A stretch of 64,000 nucleotides of DNA from CAZVKN01 sp964627035 (GCA_964627035.1 CAZVKN010000005.1:1-64000), one strand, 5' to 3'. Shown: positions 1-9,965, numbered from the stretch's first letter. The notes: generated from the sequence alone by a model not told the origin. A program made the numbers and translations.

Positions 1-55
1 ACATAACAATGACATAACAATGACATAACAATGACATAACAATGACATAACAATG
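1..55. repeat. 11-bp tandem repeat, five copies
   Basis: Five perfect head-to-tail copies of the 11-mer ACATAACAATG, cut by the window edge, so the array may be longer. No coding potential is visible in it. Confidence 0.95.
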
Positions 56-228
56 ATCACGCCTTCAACATACCGCTACTGGAGCTGCGCCGGTTTACCC
101 CTATTTAACGCAGTTCCAATTGAACCTGACCAAGTACTCTGTTACATAGCCAATCCACATCATCCCAATATATCCACACAATCAATCTCACAAGCGAGCC
201 GTTCACCGCCTTAAGTTAGATGCTTTCT
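56..228. other. Intergenic stretch without a recognisable gene
   Basis: No open frame with a start and ribosome-binding site is visible. The stretch lies between the tandem repeat and two interspersed palindromic repeats. ATTTAAC at 103-109 and GTTAGAT at 215-221 resemble the ends of an integron attC site, but the intervening bases do not pair convincingly. Confidence 0.5.
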
Positions 229-294
229 GTCATTCCGGGCTTGACCCGGAATCTCCTGCAGACGGCAGCGCCATTCCCGTGCAGATGGGAATCC
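229..294. repeat. Interspersed repeat, GTCATTCC..GGAATC family
   Basis: Starts with GTCATTCCGGGCTTGACCCG, a small palindrome of the GTCATTCC type common in many bacterial genomes, and continues into a second imperfect palindrome (CATTCCCGTGCAGATGGGAATCC). Related copies lie at 26667-26693, 35958-35986, 44763-44835 and 54351-54414. Confidence 0.8.
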
Positions 295-305
295 ATAATT
301 AATCA

Positions 306-385
306 GTCATTGCGAATCCCGGTTAGTCGGGATGTGGCAATCCCTACGAAAAACCGAGAGATTGCTTCGCTACGCTCGCAATGAC
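306..385. repeat. Palindromic repeat, GTCATTGCGA..TCGCAATGAC
   Basis: The outer 10-bp arms GTCATTGCGA and TCGCAATGAC are perfect complements. Inside is a sub-hairpin ATCCCG/CGGGAT. Translated on the minus strand it gives the familiar spurious peptide CHCERSEAIS, so the reading frame at 303-509 is a product of the repeat and not a gene. Confidence 0.85.
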
Positions 386-524
386 ATGTCAAAAGCGCGG
401 GTGCGCCGATTCTCAGCAATGAATCATACGACGCACCCGCAGGTGACAGAGGATGACACGGGGACATCCCTGACACCTCAAATATAATCATTGAACTCCC
501 CGGGCTCAATCTTTGGAGGCTTAC

Positions 525-914
525 ATGAGTAAGAATCTGATCGTTGCTGTTGTAATTGTGACTGCTCTACTATTCAGTTCCAGCTCAGCATTTTGCCAAG
601 TTTATTTCTTTGCTGGAATTGATTGGATGGGAAATGACGTTGAAAATGAAGCGGTTACATTAACCGTAGTCACAATGAATGGGACAGGAGGAGAAATCTA
701 TGATGAAGTAGAGATGGTCTTGTCAGAAGGTGGTCAATTTTCTGTGTGGAAAGCTTATTTTCTTCCGGATCCACTTTCTGCTACGTGGAAAGTAGAATTA
801 GACACCGGAGGAGAACCAGAGCCTACTTTTGATTTCTACATCCTTAATGACCCTGATGATGTTGACTTTGGAGATGATAACTGGCTGGATCCATGGTTCC
901 ATAGTGCAGACTAA
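525..914 (+). CDS. Small secreted acidic protein, unknown function
   Basis: I do not recognise the family. The 129-residue product begins MSKNLIVAVVIVTALLF and has a Sec-type signal peptide with probable cleavage after SSSSAFC/Q. The mature part is short, acidic and rich in aromatic residues and Asp, consistent with a small beta-structured exported protein. It lacks a sorting domain. The frame can be read from a TTG at 513, but the ATG at 525 has a clear GGAGG seven bases upstream, so I use that. It is monocistronic: a palindromic repeat lies upstream and a strong hairpin directly downstream. Confidence 0.7.
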   Translation: MSKNLIVAVVIVTALLFSSSSAFCQVYFFAGIDWMGNDVENEAVTLTVVTMNGTGGEIYDEVEMVLSEGGQFSVWKAYFLPDPLSATWKVELDTGGEPEPTFDFYILNDPDDVDFGDDNWLDPWFHSAD

Positions 915-931
915 CTCTTCGTAGTTAACTC

Positions 932-961
932 TTGACGGGTGAGACAATCCTCACCCGTCAA
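932..961 (+). terminator. Hairpin terminator after the small secreted protein
   Basis: Perfect 12-bp stem TTGACGGGTGAG / CTCACCCGTCAA with a 6-base loop, 17 bases after the stop codon. The U-tract is weak (ATTTAAATT), so termination efficiency is uncertain. Confidence 0.7.
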
Positions 962-1020
962 ATTTAAATTCTAAATTCGGTCAGACTCTTAATGAATAAA
1001 TTAATAACTCAACATGTGGA

Positions 1021-3231
1021 ATGAGAATGAAAACAAAAAGTTACTTTAACATTCTTGTATGCGGTTTGATCTCCATTCTCTTTCTTGTTGGCATTGCATT
1101 CGCACAACCGGCTGTAGAATTAATACGATCATATCACGGAATAGGCGATGAAGAGCTTTATGACGTTTATGCATCTGACGACGGTGGTTATATCATGTGC
1201 GGTACCACTTTCAACACAGAGATAGACACTATGCGACCCGATTACGGTGATTGCTTTATTGTCAAAGTTGCCGGTGACGGGGAAAGGGAATGGATAAGAA
1301 TCATTAATAATGATCCGAATGAGTATAGTTATTCAGTAATAGAAACAGATGACGGAAATTACCTTATTGGTGGGACACAAAACGACCGTTTTCAAGCAAT
1401 GATGATTGATGATGAAGGTGATATGATTTGGAACCGCACTTATGCTGATGGTGCATCTAGAGCGGTTATTGAACTAAAGGACGGAAATTTCATGCTTGCC
1501 GGTAGAAGCTCCGGTTCCGGTTATTTGGTTATGATAAATGAAGACGGAAACGTTATATGGAACAATCGTTACAACCCAAACGGTTCAGGTAGGTTTTTCA
1601 CGATGCGTGAGACTGATGGTGGTATAGTAGTAGGAGGTTGGGGCAGAAGACAATTATCAAAGCAGTGGATCGTCAAAGTTGAACTGGAAGAGGGAGAGCT
1701 TGTATGGTCCCGGTTTTATGAAAATATAAACGGCTATGCGTTGTATAGTATTGTCTCTACAAGGGGTGGGTTTGTTGTTTCCGGATGGTTGCGTAGCCAC
1801 ATGTATCTCATGAAAATCAATCACGGAGGCGAGAGGGTTTGGTTACGAGAATTTGCACACCAAAACTACAATGAAGAAGCTTATTGTGTTGATAGGTTAA
1901 GTGATGGCGGTTTTGTTTTTGTTGGACGTAGCTTTAGTCAGCAAAGAAGAAGATTTCAGCCCAAGGCAATCAGAAGTACGGATGAAGGGGTATTGAGATG
2001 GCAAGAGATCTATGATTTAGCTGCGGATGAGAGATTTACTACCGGTGTTAATTGGTTTCGTGCTGTTATTTGTGGTCATGACAGTTCAATAATTGCGGTT
2101 GGAAAAGTCTTAAGTGATGACGAAACAGGTTACGACGGATTGTTAATGAAACTCGAACCGGAATTCAACGGTGCTCTGGTCATCTACCATAACCCTGAAG
2201 ACACTCTGCTCTCAGTATTGTCTGGTGATTCAATTCGATTCATTGTGCGAGCACACGAAGAGATTGAGGACATCGTCGAATATTATTGGATTGTAGATGA
2301 AGACACAATCTCAACAGACACTACCATTGTACAGGAATTCGATGAACTTGGAGAACAGATAATATCGTGCCATGTTTTTGACGGTGAAATCACTGCAGCG
2401 GTAAACTGGCATGTTAATGTCACCGAATTCTATATCAACTCCCACCAACCCGACTCCCTCAACCCATCTATCCGCCGCAACAATAGTATTAATTTCTCCG
2501 TCACCACCCGCGCCATCGAGGACGACCCGGTCGAGTACCGCTGGTTGCTTGACGACGAACAAATCGCAGAAAACGACAGTGTCTCCATCCGTTTCGAGCG
2601 TGGCAGGGAGCACTCCGTTACAGCGATTGCATCGCAAGGCGAGCTTGCCGATAGTGTGATGTGGCAGGTGATGATCAATGATCTGATTGTGGGCTATATG
2701 CCTGAGCAACTTGAACTGTCGGTTGAGGTAGATACAACATTCGAGTTTGAAGTCTTCCCGTTCGATCCTAATGATGATTCGCTGCAGTTTCTGTGGACAT
2801 TGAACGGTGATTCTATCAGCGATAATTCATGGGTGTTGGTTAACTTCGACTCGGAAGGGTTGTATAATATAACAGCATACGTCTCTGACACCACAGAATC
2901 TGACTCGCTGACTTGGGAAATCAATGTCACACCCAACAGCATCTATTCCGATGAACCCCGACACCCCGACACTCCGACACTATACCCACCCATGCCCAAT
3001 CCGTTTAACTCGACGACGACTGTTAGGTACTATCTGCCGACAGCTTCACAAGTTAGATTAAGTCTGTTTGATGTGAACGGACGGTTGGTGGAGAGTTTGG
3101 TTGGTGGTTATCGAACACGAGGACAGCATTCTGTTAGTGTTGATGGTAGTGATCTGGTGTCAGGAGTCTATTTTGTCAGGATGGCGATGGAACGGAATAT
3201 CGCTGTAGAAAAAATCCTGCTTATTCGGTGA
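1021..3231 (+). CDS. Secreted multidomain protein with type IX sorting domain
   Basis: 736 residues. A signal peptide (about 1-28, ending GIAFA/QPAVE) is followed by tandem blade-like repeats with the pattern DGGYIMCGTT / DGNYLIGGTQ to about residue 385, like PQQ/delta-60-type propellers. Next come three Ig/PKD-like segments (about 390-640, each with a VEYYWIVDEDT-like core). The end is a Por C-terminal sorting domain (PMPNPFNSTTTVRYYLP, FDVNGRLVESL, SGVYFVRM) from about residue 650. Such proteins are usually exported by type IX secretion and anchored at or released from the cell surface; the ligand is unknown. The start is either ATG 1021 or ATG 1027; neither has a strong ribosome-binding site. 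It is the only large secreted gene of the island on the plus strand. Confidence 0.85.
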   Translation: MRMKTKSYFNILVCGLISILFLVGIAFAQPAVELIRSYHGIGDEELYDVYASDDGGYIMCGTTFNTEIDTMRPDYGDCFIVKVAGDGEREWIRIINNDPNEYSYSVIETDDGNYLIGGTQNDRFQAMMIDDEGDMIWNRTYADGASRAVIELKDGNFMLAGRSSGSGYLVMINEDGNVIWNNRYNPNGSGRFFTMRETDGGIVVGGWGRRQLSKQWIVKVELEEGELVWSRFYENINGYALYSIVSTRGGFVVSGWLRSHMYLMKINHGGERVWLREFAHQNYNEEAYCVDRLSDGGFVFVGRSFSQQRRRFQPKAIRSTDEGVLRWQEIYDLAADERFTTGVNWFRAVICGHDSSIIAVGKVLSDDETGYDGLLMKLEPEFNGALVIYHNPEDTLLSVLSGDSIRFIVRAHEEIEDIVEYYWIVDEDTISTDTTIVQEFDELGEQIISCHVFDGEITAAVNWHVNVTEFYINSHQPDSLNPSIRRNNSINFSVTTRAIEDDPVEYRWLLDDEQIAENDSVSIRFERGREHSVTAIASQGELADSVMWQVMINDLIVGYMPEQLELSVEVDTTFEFEVFPFDPNDDSLQFLWTLNGDSISDNSWVLVNFDSEGLYNITAYVSDTTESDSLTWEINVTPNSIYSDEPRHPDTPTLYPPMPNPFNSTTTVRYYLPTASQVRLSLFDVNGRLVESLVGGYRTRGQHSVSVDGSDLVSGVYFVRMAMERNIAVEKILLIR

Positions 3232-3410
3232 GTTATAGTCAAACTCGCTTGCCATATCTGTTTTTGTGATTATATTGATGTAATGATTCAGGCTTGACTT
3301 GTTGTCAAATTTGGGGGAGCATATGACTGTTTTTTATTACTCCAATGTTTTGGGGGCAAGAGTTCTCTGCCCATTCACCCACTCCACCAAACCGTTACCA
3401 CATTAGATCA

Positions 3411-4107
3411 TCAGTACTGTTTCAATAGATTTACATCAACAGGTGATAGCGTTGACCTAAAATCCTTGTTTGCGATATATAGGTGCTGAAAATCAAGATG
3501 GATAGATAAATCCTCAAGTATGTTAACTATTTCTAAATCATGATTTGTTAATATAAGGGAAGTTGAATGATCTTTATTATCTAATAATACAATTGGAGAG
3601 TTATCAATTACACAAAGTGTAATCTGGCGTTGGTGTGATCGGTGAGATGTAGACTTGGGTAATGTCCACCGAAAACATCAATAGAAGTCCGCGTGTATGG
3701 ACCATAGTATTGTCTAATAGCAGACTTACGCCTATCTTCTGATATTATCGTATAAATTGAATCATTGAATAAATTGTTTATTCTAGCAAAATTAGCTCTA
3801 TTATCCATACTTACTGAATCGATACATGCTATCGAAATTCCAATACCATTCGTAAAATCAAATAATTGTACATACGAATATAACTTAAATTCTTCATTTT
3901 CGGTTTCTTTATAACCAATGTCAACTTTTATATTACCATCCGTATCCTTAACAACGAACCCTTGGGCTTCAATAATCTTCTTTTTCGGGGCAACAACTTG
4001 GGCTATCAGGAAACCAATTCCAAAAATTGCGATTGGAATAAACCACCTATTTTCATCAAACGATTTTCACGTTCTAACTTTGCAACACGATTCTCAATAT
4101 CAGTCAT
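3411..4107 (-). pseudogene. Frameshifted gene for a coiled-coil/TM-anchored protein
   Basis: Reading from ATG 4107 (GAGGG five bases upstream) gives MTDIENRVAKLERENRLMK, a short coiled coil. The frame then breaks. One frame over, it continues as a membrane segment WFIPIAIFGIGFLIAQ followed by VVAPKKKIIEAQGFVVKDTD, and runs to TAA at 3608. A second shift of the same sense near 3620-3650 rejoins an open frame (RQITLCVIDNSPIVLLDN onward) that ends at TGA 3411-3413. The layout (N-terminal ERENR coiled coil, TM helix, then EA-x-FVV-D-DG beta-rich part) matches a known type of small membrane-anchored protein of unknown function. The first shift sits at an A-run (TTTT at 4050-4053 on the plus strand), where one extra A would restore the frame. 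It is either decayed or affected by sequencing indels. Confidence 0.7.
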
Positions 4108-4246
4108 AATTCCCTCGGTTATCTTTTCAATTCAGTAATTTAATTTCATTTATCCATTTAGTAAAGTTATTCATGCTTTTCACACCTTCTTCGCAAAGAA
4201 CATGACAAAGAAAACTGCTGCGGCGTACGGGTCAATTACAGCATAT

Positions 4247-4558
4247 TCATAATATTGCATAATAGCATATAACTGACCGAAATGCAACAAAACAGAGTGA
4301 ATCCTGAATAAATAATCCATAAGCTGTGCCGACAGTGGGAAAACGAGCGGCTTCGATCGGTGGGTCTTCCGGATCCCAGTCAGCAAGATCATAAACCACT
4401 ACACCATAACGGTTTGCGCAATACAACAAGTCCTCGACGACTTTAACATCCTCGTAGTTTCCGGTCACCATTGCTTCCGAAACGAAGGAAACACCGTCAT
4501 TCGGTTGTGCAAGCAGGATGGATGTTACTAAAATAATCGTAAAGATTATTAAACGCAT
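4247..4558 (-). pseudogene. Truncated duplicate of the adjacent propeller gene
   Basis: The ATG at 4558 has AAGGA upstream and a signal peptide MRLIIFTIILVTSILLAQ. The next ~75 residues match the N-terminus of the gene at 4611-7145 almost exactly. At DNA level 4284-4510 and 6871-7097 (227 bp each) differ at only two visible positions. After CFVA the similarity ends abruptly and the frame runs into FRSVICYYAIL and a stop, so about 90% of the protein is missing. This looks like a recent partial duplication. It could still make a short secreted peptide, but a function is unlikely. Confidence 0.8.
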
Positions 4559-4610
4559 TTTTCCTTGTCTATAAACATTCATTATTTGAACATGATATTC
4601 TTTTTAGCGA

Positions 4611-7145
4611 CTATTTCATCAAAAGCACTTTCCGGCTGATAGTTGACTCACCTGAGTGCAATCGAATGATGTATAAGCCCGACGACAGATTTGAGCAGTT
4701 CCAAACAGTTTGATGCACTCCCGCTGATTGTCGTCCCTTCACCAGCTTCGCAACTTCTCTTCCGGACAGGTCGAATACTTTGAGCGTAACATGCGCATCA
4801 CGATCCAATTGATAATCGATTTGCGTGACAGAATTGAATGGGTTAGGAAACGCTGGATGCAAAGCAAACTCCAACGGAATATCATCTTTTCCAGATACTG
4901 CCAAAGGAACGCCAGTGCCATACAGTATGACATCCAATTGCCGTTCCTGCGAATAAATTGTCAACTGTCCTGAGAAATGATCGCTCGTGTCAGGTGAAAA
5001 ACTTATACTAAGCACTGTATCCTGACCTGCTGCAAGAACCAATACGCTGTCTAACTCAGAAATAAAAACATCATTACTCACTATTACACTGTCAATTGCA
5101 ATATCTCGCTGAGTTTGATTGGTAATCACCAACTCCCAGTTGATGGTAGAATCCACTGCAATTTCACCAAAGTCGTGCTCCGTAGCGGATAGAGTTAGAT
5201 GCCATACACCCAGTATCTGTCCGACATCATATATGCTTACATCATACTTATCAGCCACTGTCATGTAACCACGTTCCACGTCAACGTCCAGTTTGCGCGC
5301 CACGCCTGGTGTGTCGTATGAAGCAAGCAGTTCCGGCTCTTCAGGATCATCCAAGGTAAACACCTTAACACCATCATTGCCGTCAGCAATGAACAGCAGA
5401 TTATTAAACAGTTTGATATCCCGTCCATGACGCACCTCTTCTGTAAAATACACTAATTCCGGCTCAAGAGGATCTGCTACTGATACAACAGTCAATCCTA
5501 TAAGATCCCAACTACCTGCAATCCAATACAGATAATCACCAGATTTTATTCCTTTTTCCCACTTATGTCCACGCGGAATACGAAGCGGCTCACCGACCGA
5601 ATGCAATTCTTCTGGATCGCTCCAATCATACATTAGTACTTCCGAATACTCCCAGTTGTAGCTGGTTGGAACGTACAGCAGAGTATCCGTAGCAACACAC
5701 CCCAACGCATGATGGTGATCCTCACTAACATGTATAGCAACTAATTCAGGATTCACATGGTCGGTAAAAGAGCATATGATGATAGCTCGGTTGTATACTG
5801 TAATCGTATAATTTCCATGAAAGATTGAACTTGAAGACAGTGCGGCTTCTATATTCCTGTGAATGACAGTTGGATTATTTGGATTGACAACCGATATTAC
5901 GCTAAGTGATCCCCAGCCAAAGTATGCGATCGTATCTATCAGTGCTACTGCTTGATCATGTTCATTTGACGTTCCTCTTACGTAGAAAGAATCAACAACA
6001 GCTACTTGTTGGGGGTTATAAATGTCTTCAATGGAGAAAACACGAAAACGTCCCTGATACCCGTTAGGCGTTGGGAAGATCCACGGCAATGCGTCAGCTA
6101 CATACAGATAATTCCCCTGAACAACAACATCAAGTGGTATTCCGGTATTGTTATTTATATGGATTAGTTCAGGTTCGCGGGGATCTCCGATATCAACGAT
6201 TTTTAAACCGCGTTCATAAGCTGTAGCGAGAAGATAATCATTCCATATTGCTAATAACTTTCTTGATAATCCATCTGTCTGAAGAAATCCTAACCTTTGT
6301 AAGTTATTAGGATCACTAACATCGGCAATAGACGTAGGACCTCTATCGCCATATAACTTGCCGTCATTATATAAACTACCACTCATCCCATGAATATAGC
6401 CTTGGTTGTCACGATACACCAAAGTATCAAGCAATTGCATTTCTAACGGATTGCTAATATCAATTGAGCGCAAAGTACCGGTACCGATAAAAGCTACTTC
6501 CGATTCAATTGCAAAGTCGGCAGTAGAGTAATCTAGTAATTGGGAAATAAGCCGCATTTGATGAGGTTCAGATATGTCTATAGCTGTCAAATAGGTATCA
6601 TGCTCTTGTCCCCATGCCCCAATCCATAATACATCATCATATACAATCATCGTACGTATTTCACTACGTGCATCAATAAGTCCAAGTTCCTGCGGTCTTT
6701 GTGGATCACTAACGTTAACTGAATAAACTCCAGTCCGATAAGCCAACACGTAGACAATCTCATCCTGCACAGTTACCGATACAGCAGGAGTAGCATCTTC
6801 GCAGTATCCTAACATCTCAACCGAATGAAAATCGGATATGTCATAGATTCCGAGCCCGTTCCCACCGTCTGCAACAAAACAGAGTGAATCCTGAATAAAT
6901 AATCCATAAGCTGTGCCGACAGTGGGAAAACGAGCGGCTTCGATCGGTGGGTCTTCCGGATCCCAGTCAGCAAGATCATAAACCACTACACCATAACGGT
7001 TTGCGCAATACAACAAGTCCTCGACGACTTTAACATCCTCGTAGTTTCCGGTCACCATTGCTTCCGAAACGAAGGAAATACCGCCATTCGGTTGTGCGAA
7101 AATTGTAGTCGCTACAAAGAGAATAATAATGAATATCAAATGCAT
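4611..7145 (-). CDS. LVIVD-type beta-propeller protein with sorting domain
   Basis: 844 residues. The signal peptide is MHLIFIIILFVATTIFAQ. Residues ~20-640 are LVIVD-type repeats, each with a core such as LYVLAY..GVYSVNVSDP or GLKIVDIGDPREPEL, predicted to form one or more beta-propellers on the cell surface. Residues ~655-745 look like an ASPM-SPD2-Hydin-type Ig domain (HDFGEIAVDST, ISFSPDTSDHFSG). The last ~80 residues are the type IX sorting domain (FPNPFNSVTQIDYQL, FDLSGREVAKL, SGLYIIRL). The substrate or partner is unknown. Its first 75 codons are duplicated just downstream at 4284-4510. The start is the only Met in front of a signal peptide; the ribosome-binding site is weak. Confidence 0.88.
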   Translation of the reverse strand: MHLIFIIILFVATTIFAQPNGGISFVSEAMVTGNYEDVKVVEDLLYCANRYGVVVYDLADWDPEDPPIEAARFPTVGTAYGLFIQDSLCFVADGGNGLGIYDISDFHSVEMLGYCEDATPAVSVTVQDEIVYVLAYRTGVYSVNVSDPQRPQELGLIDARSEIRTMIVYDDVLWIGAWGQEHDTYLTAIDISEPHQMRLISQLLDYSTADFAIESEVAFIGTGTLRSIDISNPLEMQLLDTLVYRDNQGYIHGMSGSLYNDGKLYGDRGPTSIADVSDPNNLQRLGFLQTDGLSRKLLAIWNDYLLATAYERGLKIVDIGDPREPELIHINNNTGIPLDVVVQGNYLYVADALPWIFPTPNGYQGRFRVFSIEDIYNPQQVAVVDSFYVRGTSNEHDQAVALIDTIAYFGWGSLSVISVVNPNNPTVIHRNIEAALSSSSIFHGNYTITVYNRAIIICSFTDHVNPELVAIHVSEDHHHALGCVATDTLLYVPTSYNWEYSEVLMYDWSDPEELHSVGEPLRIPRGHKWEKGIKSGDYLYWIAGSWDLIGLTVVSVADPLEPELVYFTEEVRHGRDIKLFNNLLFIADGNDGVKVFTLDDPEEPELLASYDTPGVARKLDVDVERGYMTVADKYDVSIYDVGQILGVWHLTLSATEHDFGEIAVDSTINWELVITNQTQRDIAIDSVIVSNDVFISELDSVLVLAAGQDTVLSISFSPDTSDHFSGQLTIYSQERQLDVILYGTGVPLAVSGKDDIPLEFALHPAFPNPFNSVTQIDYQLDRDAHVTLKVFDLSGREVAKLVKGRQSAGVHQTVWNCSNLSSGLYIIRLHSGESTISRKVLLMK

Positions 7146-7161
7146 TTTATTAAAGAGTTGT

Positions 7162-7193
7162 GTTGGGGTGGGAACTTAAACTTCCACCCCAAC
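7162..7193 (-). terminator. Intergenic hairpin after the gingipain-like gene
   Basis: Arms GTTGGGGTGG(G)AA and TTCCACCCCAAC form a stem of about 12 bp with one bulge between the stop of the gene at 7215 and the start of the gene at 7145. No U-tract follows, so it may be an attenuator or a processing hairpin. Confidence 0.45.
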
Positions 7194-7214
7194 ATTTACA
7201 CAAAAGGACCAACA

Positions 7215-9965
7215 TTATTTGATCAGCAAGAGCTTAGATGTGAATACCTTTCCATCTGCTTCAAGTACGGCGAGATATATTCCACTGCTGTTAGACGATC
7301 CATCCCATACGATCTTATGCTGACCAGCTTGCACTTTCCCTGTATGCAAGGTCTTTACCAAACGTCCGTTTACATCATATATGGCCATACGGATGCTACC
7401 CGCTGCGGGAACATCATACTTGATTGTCGTAGTTCCGTTGAACGGATTGGGGTAAGCTGATATCAATGTAAATTCGGTCGGGGTTGTGCTCTGCTCCTCA
7501 TTGACATCGAGAGGAATGCCGTTAATTTGGATATTATCAATAAACCAGCCCTCACCCTCGACACCGCCGTCCGATGCGAACCTAAAGCGAAGTTGATCCG
7601 GTCCACCTTCAAGTGCTATTGATACATTCGTCCAGTCAAAAGTGCCGTTCCAACAGTCGCCACCTTCAAAAGAGCCGTTGTCAACCGATGTACCGTTATA
7701 CCCGCTTGCTCCGTTAAAGTCAAATACCCGCTCCCACACTCCGTCCTCGACTCTTCTTTCCAACACACCACCGTCATAATCCTCTTCGACAACCATGCGA
7801 TGCCTGAACTCCAAATGATAAGTAAACACATTCTGCATCGGCAACTCAAACACGGCATCCGCATTGGGTGGGTACAGCCCTGAATCGGGTGCTCCGAATG
7901 CGATACCCCCCGATCTGTCCCCCGCATCGTCTCCCCAACGCCAGACGTCTGCATATCCACGGTTGACCGGGTAGTGATTTATCCAGACCGGTTCTTCACT
8001 GAAGTCGTCCTGCACAGTGTATCTGTTAAAGGTGGGCAGCATGAAAGTTGTACCGCCACGCACAACATCACCCAATCTGACCTCGGTTTGGACGAAGACA
8101 ACGCTGTTGGAATCTGCATCATCAGACATAATATAATAGAATGCTTCCAGCCCCAAAACATTTCCATCTCCTTGTAACCTGTACTCTTCAGCATCCGGTG
8201 TTAACTGACCATCCAGTGATATTATTCGCAATGTTGCGTTATCAGCTTGATCGTCTCCGCCGAAATTCGAAAATAAGATCGGGCGTAAAACAGATTCATT
8301 ACCCGGATAGCACCATGGGAACTCATCCCACCAGCTCAGAACATACTCCGGTGCATGAATTTCAACCGCTATTCTTTCTTCCCAAGACTGTTCATCCGCA
8401 GGGGTCATTGTCACATGGATGTACGCACTGTGGTTATCCGGCGCATCATCTGCAATTCGCATTGAACCGACTTCAACCTGAATTTCTTCATCTGCTGGAA
8501 GCCGTTCAATGAAACCTTCGGCATCTTCCAAATCCAGATTTGGATCATCGGTAGTGCAGATCACTTCCACATTCGATAGATCAACTTCCCCCCTATTCAC
8601 AATGCTAACCACAAGAGACACAGTTTCACTAGCATCCGCTCTCCCGTCATCATCACCTTCATCCGAATCATCAATCTCAACCGATGCAATCCTCAAGCCT
8701 TGCCTGATCTTTAAGGTAGGATCTCCAAAGTAAGTCATGCAGTAAAACCATGACCGCGCCCAGTTTTCATGACCCTCTTCACGGATATGGTCAATCATCC
8801 ACAGACGCAATGCTTCACCAAAACTCTTCCCTTCACCCAAACGACGGTAATAATCCTCAAAGTACAGCATTCCACCCGTTTTGGATGGACCGACCGCGCC
8901 AAGACCGAATTCACTACCAAGTGCATACAGAGCACCCATACAGAGATTGCGGCTGAGGTTCATTATCGAACAGGCGTATAGATTGTAAAACAAAACATTA
9001 GGTTCAACTTCTTCACGAAGATGACTGAACCTAAAATAGTCGTTGCGACGACGGTTCTCTATCTTGAATATGTGAGCTTCCGCGCCTGAGTGAACGCAGA
9101 CCTGAGCCAGATTATAGCTTACATCATTGAGGTGGTGCCTCCAGCGAGTGGCGGATGTAGTCTCCGGGTGAGCCTCCTCAATCAGACCACCATAAGCCAG
9201 CCTCATATCATTACCCCAATTTTCAGCCTGACTAACCCAATCATCGTCTATGAAACTGAGTGCTGAGTGCGAAGCATCCATCTCACCGATTCTATATCTG
9301 TGGATTTTATCGAGATAATCCGAGATAAGCTCATCTTCATCAATCCGGCTGAGATTATACCCGGGAAGCCTGCCGAACCAGATGTCAGGCTGCCAATCAC
9401 CGGAATGGACATCGTAAATATCGTTACCTGATGTGTCCTGCCACTCGCCGTCTATGTCCATGAAGAACAGGTCAATCGGGTACTCATGCAGGCGCGGATT
9501 GTCCGGCTCATCCTCATCGTCGAAGTATTCAAACTGCTCAAACCACGCTAACGGCAGCTCGCCTGCCATGACAGTACCGACCAGATTGTCACCGCCTTCT
9601 TCGATCACAGCATCCTTCAACTCCTGAGGAGTCCCGCCATCAATATCGAGCAAAACGACATCATAGCCCTCATCAGACAGATCATCGGCATACTGCTGGA
9701 AACCCTCCTCGTGTTCACTCAGCAGCCTGTGATTTACCACCAGCACGACGGTTCCCTCTTCATCGCGTCTCAGTTCTGATCGTGTGACTGAATAAATGGT
9801 CATATCACGCTCGGGGAATTGTGCAAGATACTCGCTTCGTGTCGGAAGATCAGCACCAGTCAGATCACGTGAAACAGGGATGTCATAGACGGATGGCGTG
9901 TATGCATAGATTGTAGTAGCAATAAAAAAAACTGCTGAACAGATGAATATGAGGACTCGTTTCAT
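7215..9965 (-). CDS. Gingipain-like (peptidase C25) secreted protease with sorting domain
   Basis: About 916 residues from MKRVLIFICSAVFFIATTIYA, a good signal peptide; the frame extends 34 codons further upstream without a signal-like start, so I use ATG 9965. Residues ~70-430 resemble the caspase-like peptidase C25 fold. The candidate catalytic His lies in CVHSGAEAH (about 290) and the Cys in YNLYACS (about 331), followed by GALYALGSEFGLGAVG and FGEALRLWM as in the family. An Ig-like/CARDB-like segment follows (DADDGRADASETVSLVV-type), then a lectin-like jelly-roll region (~690-840, ending EGWFIDNIQING), and the type IX sorting domain (YPNPFNGTTTIKYDVP). It is probably a surface or secreted Cys protease. 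Unlike the homologous protein at 19657-24783, it keeps both candidate catalytic residues. Confidence 0.85.
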   Translation of the reverse strand: MKRVLIFICSAVFFIATTIYAYTPSVYDIPVSRDLTGADLPTRSEYLAQFPERDMTIYSVTRSELRRDEEGTVVLVVNHRLLSEHEEGFQQYADDLSDEGYDVVLLDIDGGTPQELKDAVIEEGGDNLVGTVMAGELPLAWFEQFEYFDDEDEPDNPRLHEYPIDLFFMDIDGEWQDTSGNDIYDVHSGDWQPDIWFGRLPGYNLSRIDEDELISDYLDKIHRYRIGEMDASHSALSFIDDDWVSQAENWGNDMRLAYGGLIEEAHPETTSATRWRHHLNDVSYNLAQVCVHSGAEAHIFKIENRRRNDYFRFSHLREEVEPNVLFYNLYACSIMNLSRNLCMGALYALGSEFGLGAVGPSKTGGMLYFEDYYRRLGEGKSFGEALRLWMIDHIREEGHENWARSWFYCMTYFGDPTLKIRQGLRIASVEIDDSDEGDDDGRADASETVSLVVSIVNRGEVDLSNVEVICTTDDPNLDLEDAEGFIERLPADEEIQVEVGSMRIADDAPDNHSAYIHVTMTPADEQSWEERIAVEIHAPEYVLSWWDEFPWCYPGNESVLRPILFSNFGGDDQADNATLRIISLDGQLTPDAEEYRLQGDGNVLGLEAFYYIMSDDADSNSVVFVQTEVRLGDVVRGGTTFMLPTFNRYTVQDDFSEEPVWINHYPVNRGYADVWRWGDDAGDRSGGIAFGAPDSGLYPPNADAVFELPMQNVFTYHLEFRHRMVVEEDYDGGVLERRVEDGVWERVFDFNGASGYNGTSVDNGSFEGGDCWNGTFDWTNVSIALEGGPDQLRFRFASDGGVEGEGWFIDNIQINGIPLDVNEEQSTTPTEFTLISAYPNPFNGTTTIKYDVPAAGSIRMAIYDVNGRLVKTLHTGKVQAGQHKIVWDGSSNSSGIYLAVLEADGKVFTSKLLLIK

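Noticed and set aside
103..221. Possible integron attC site (ATTTAAC .. GTTAGAT)
   Set aside because: Only the two 7-base ends match; the bases inside do not form the long imperfect hairpin of attC and no integrase is nearby.
303..509. Minus-strand reading frame of 68 codons
   Set aside because: Its C-terminal part (CHCERSEAIS..) is the known translation of an interspersed palindromic repeat, and it has no ribosome-binding site.
3918..4109. Plus-strand 63-codon frame
   Set aside because: It is antisense to the frameshifted coiled-coil/TM gene, whose minus-strand reading has a ribosome-binding site and recognisable layout.
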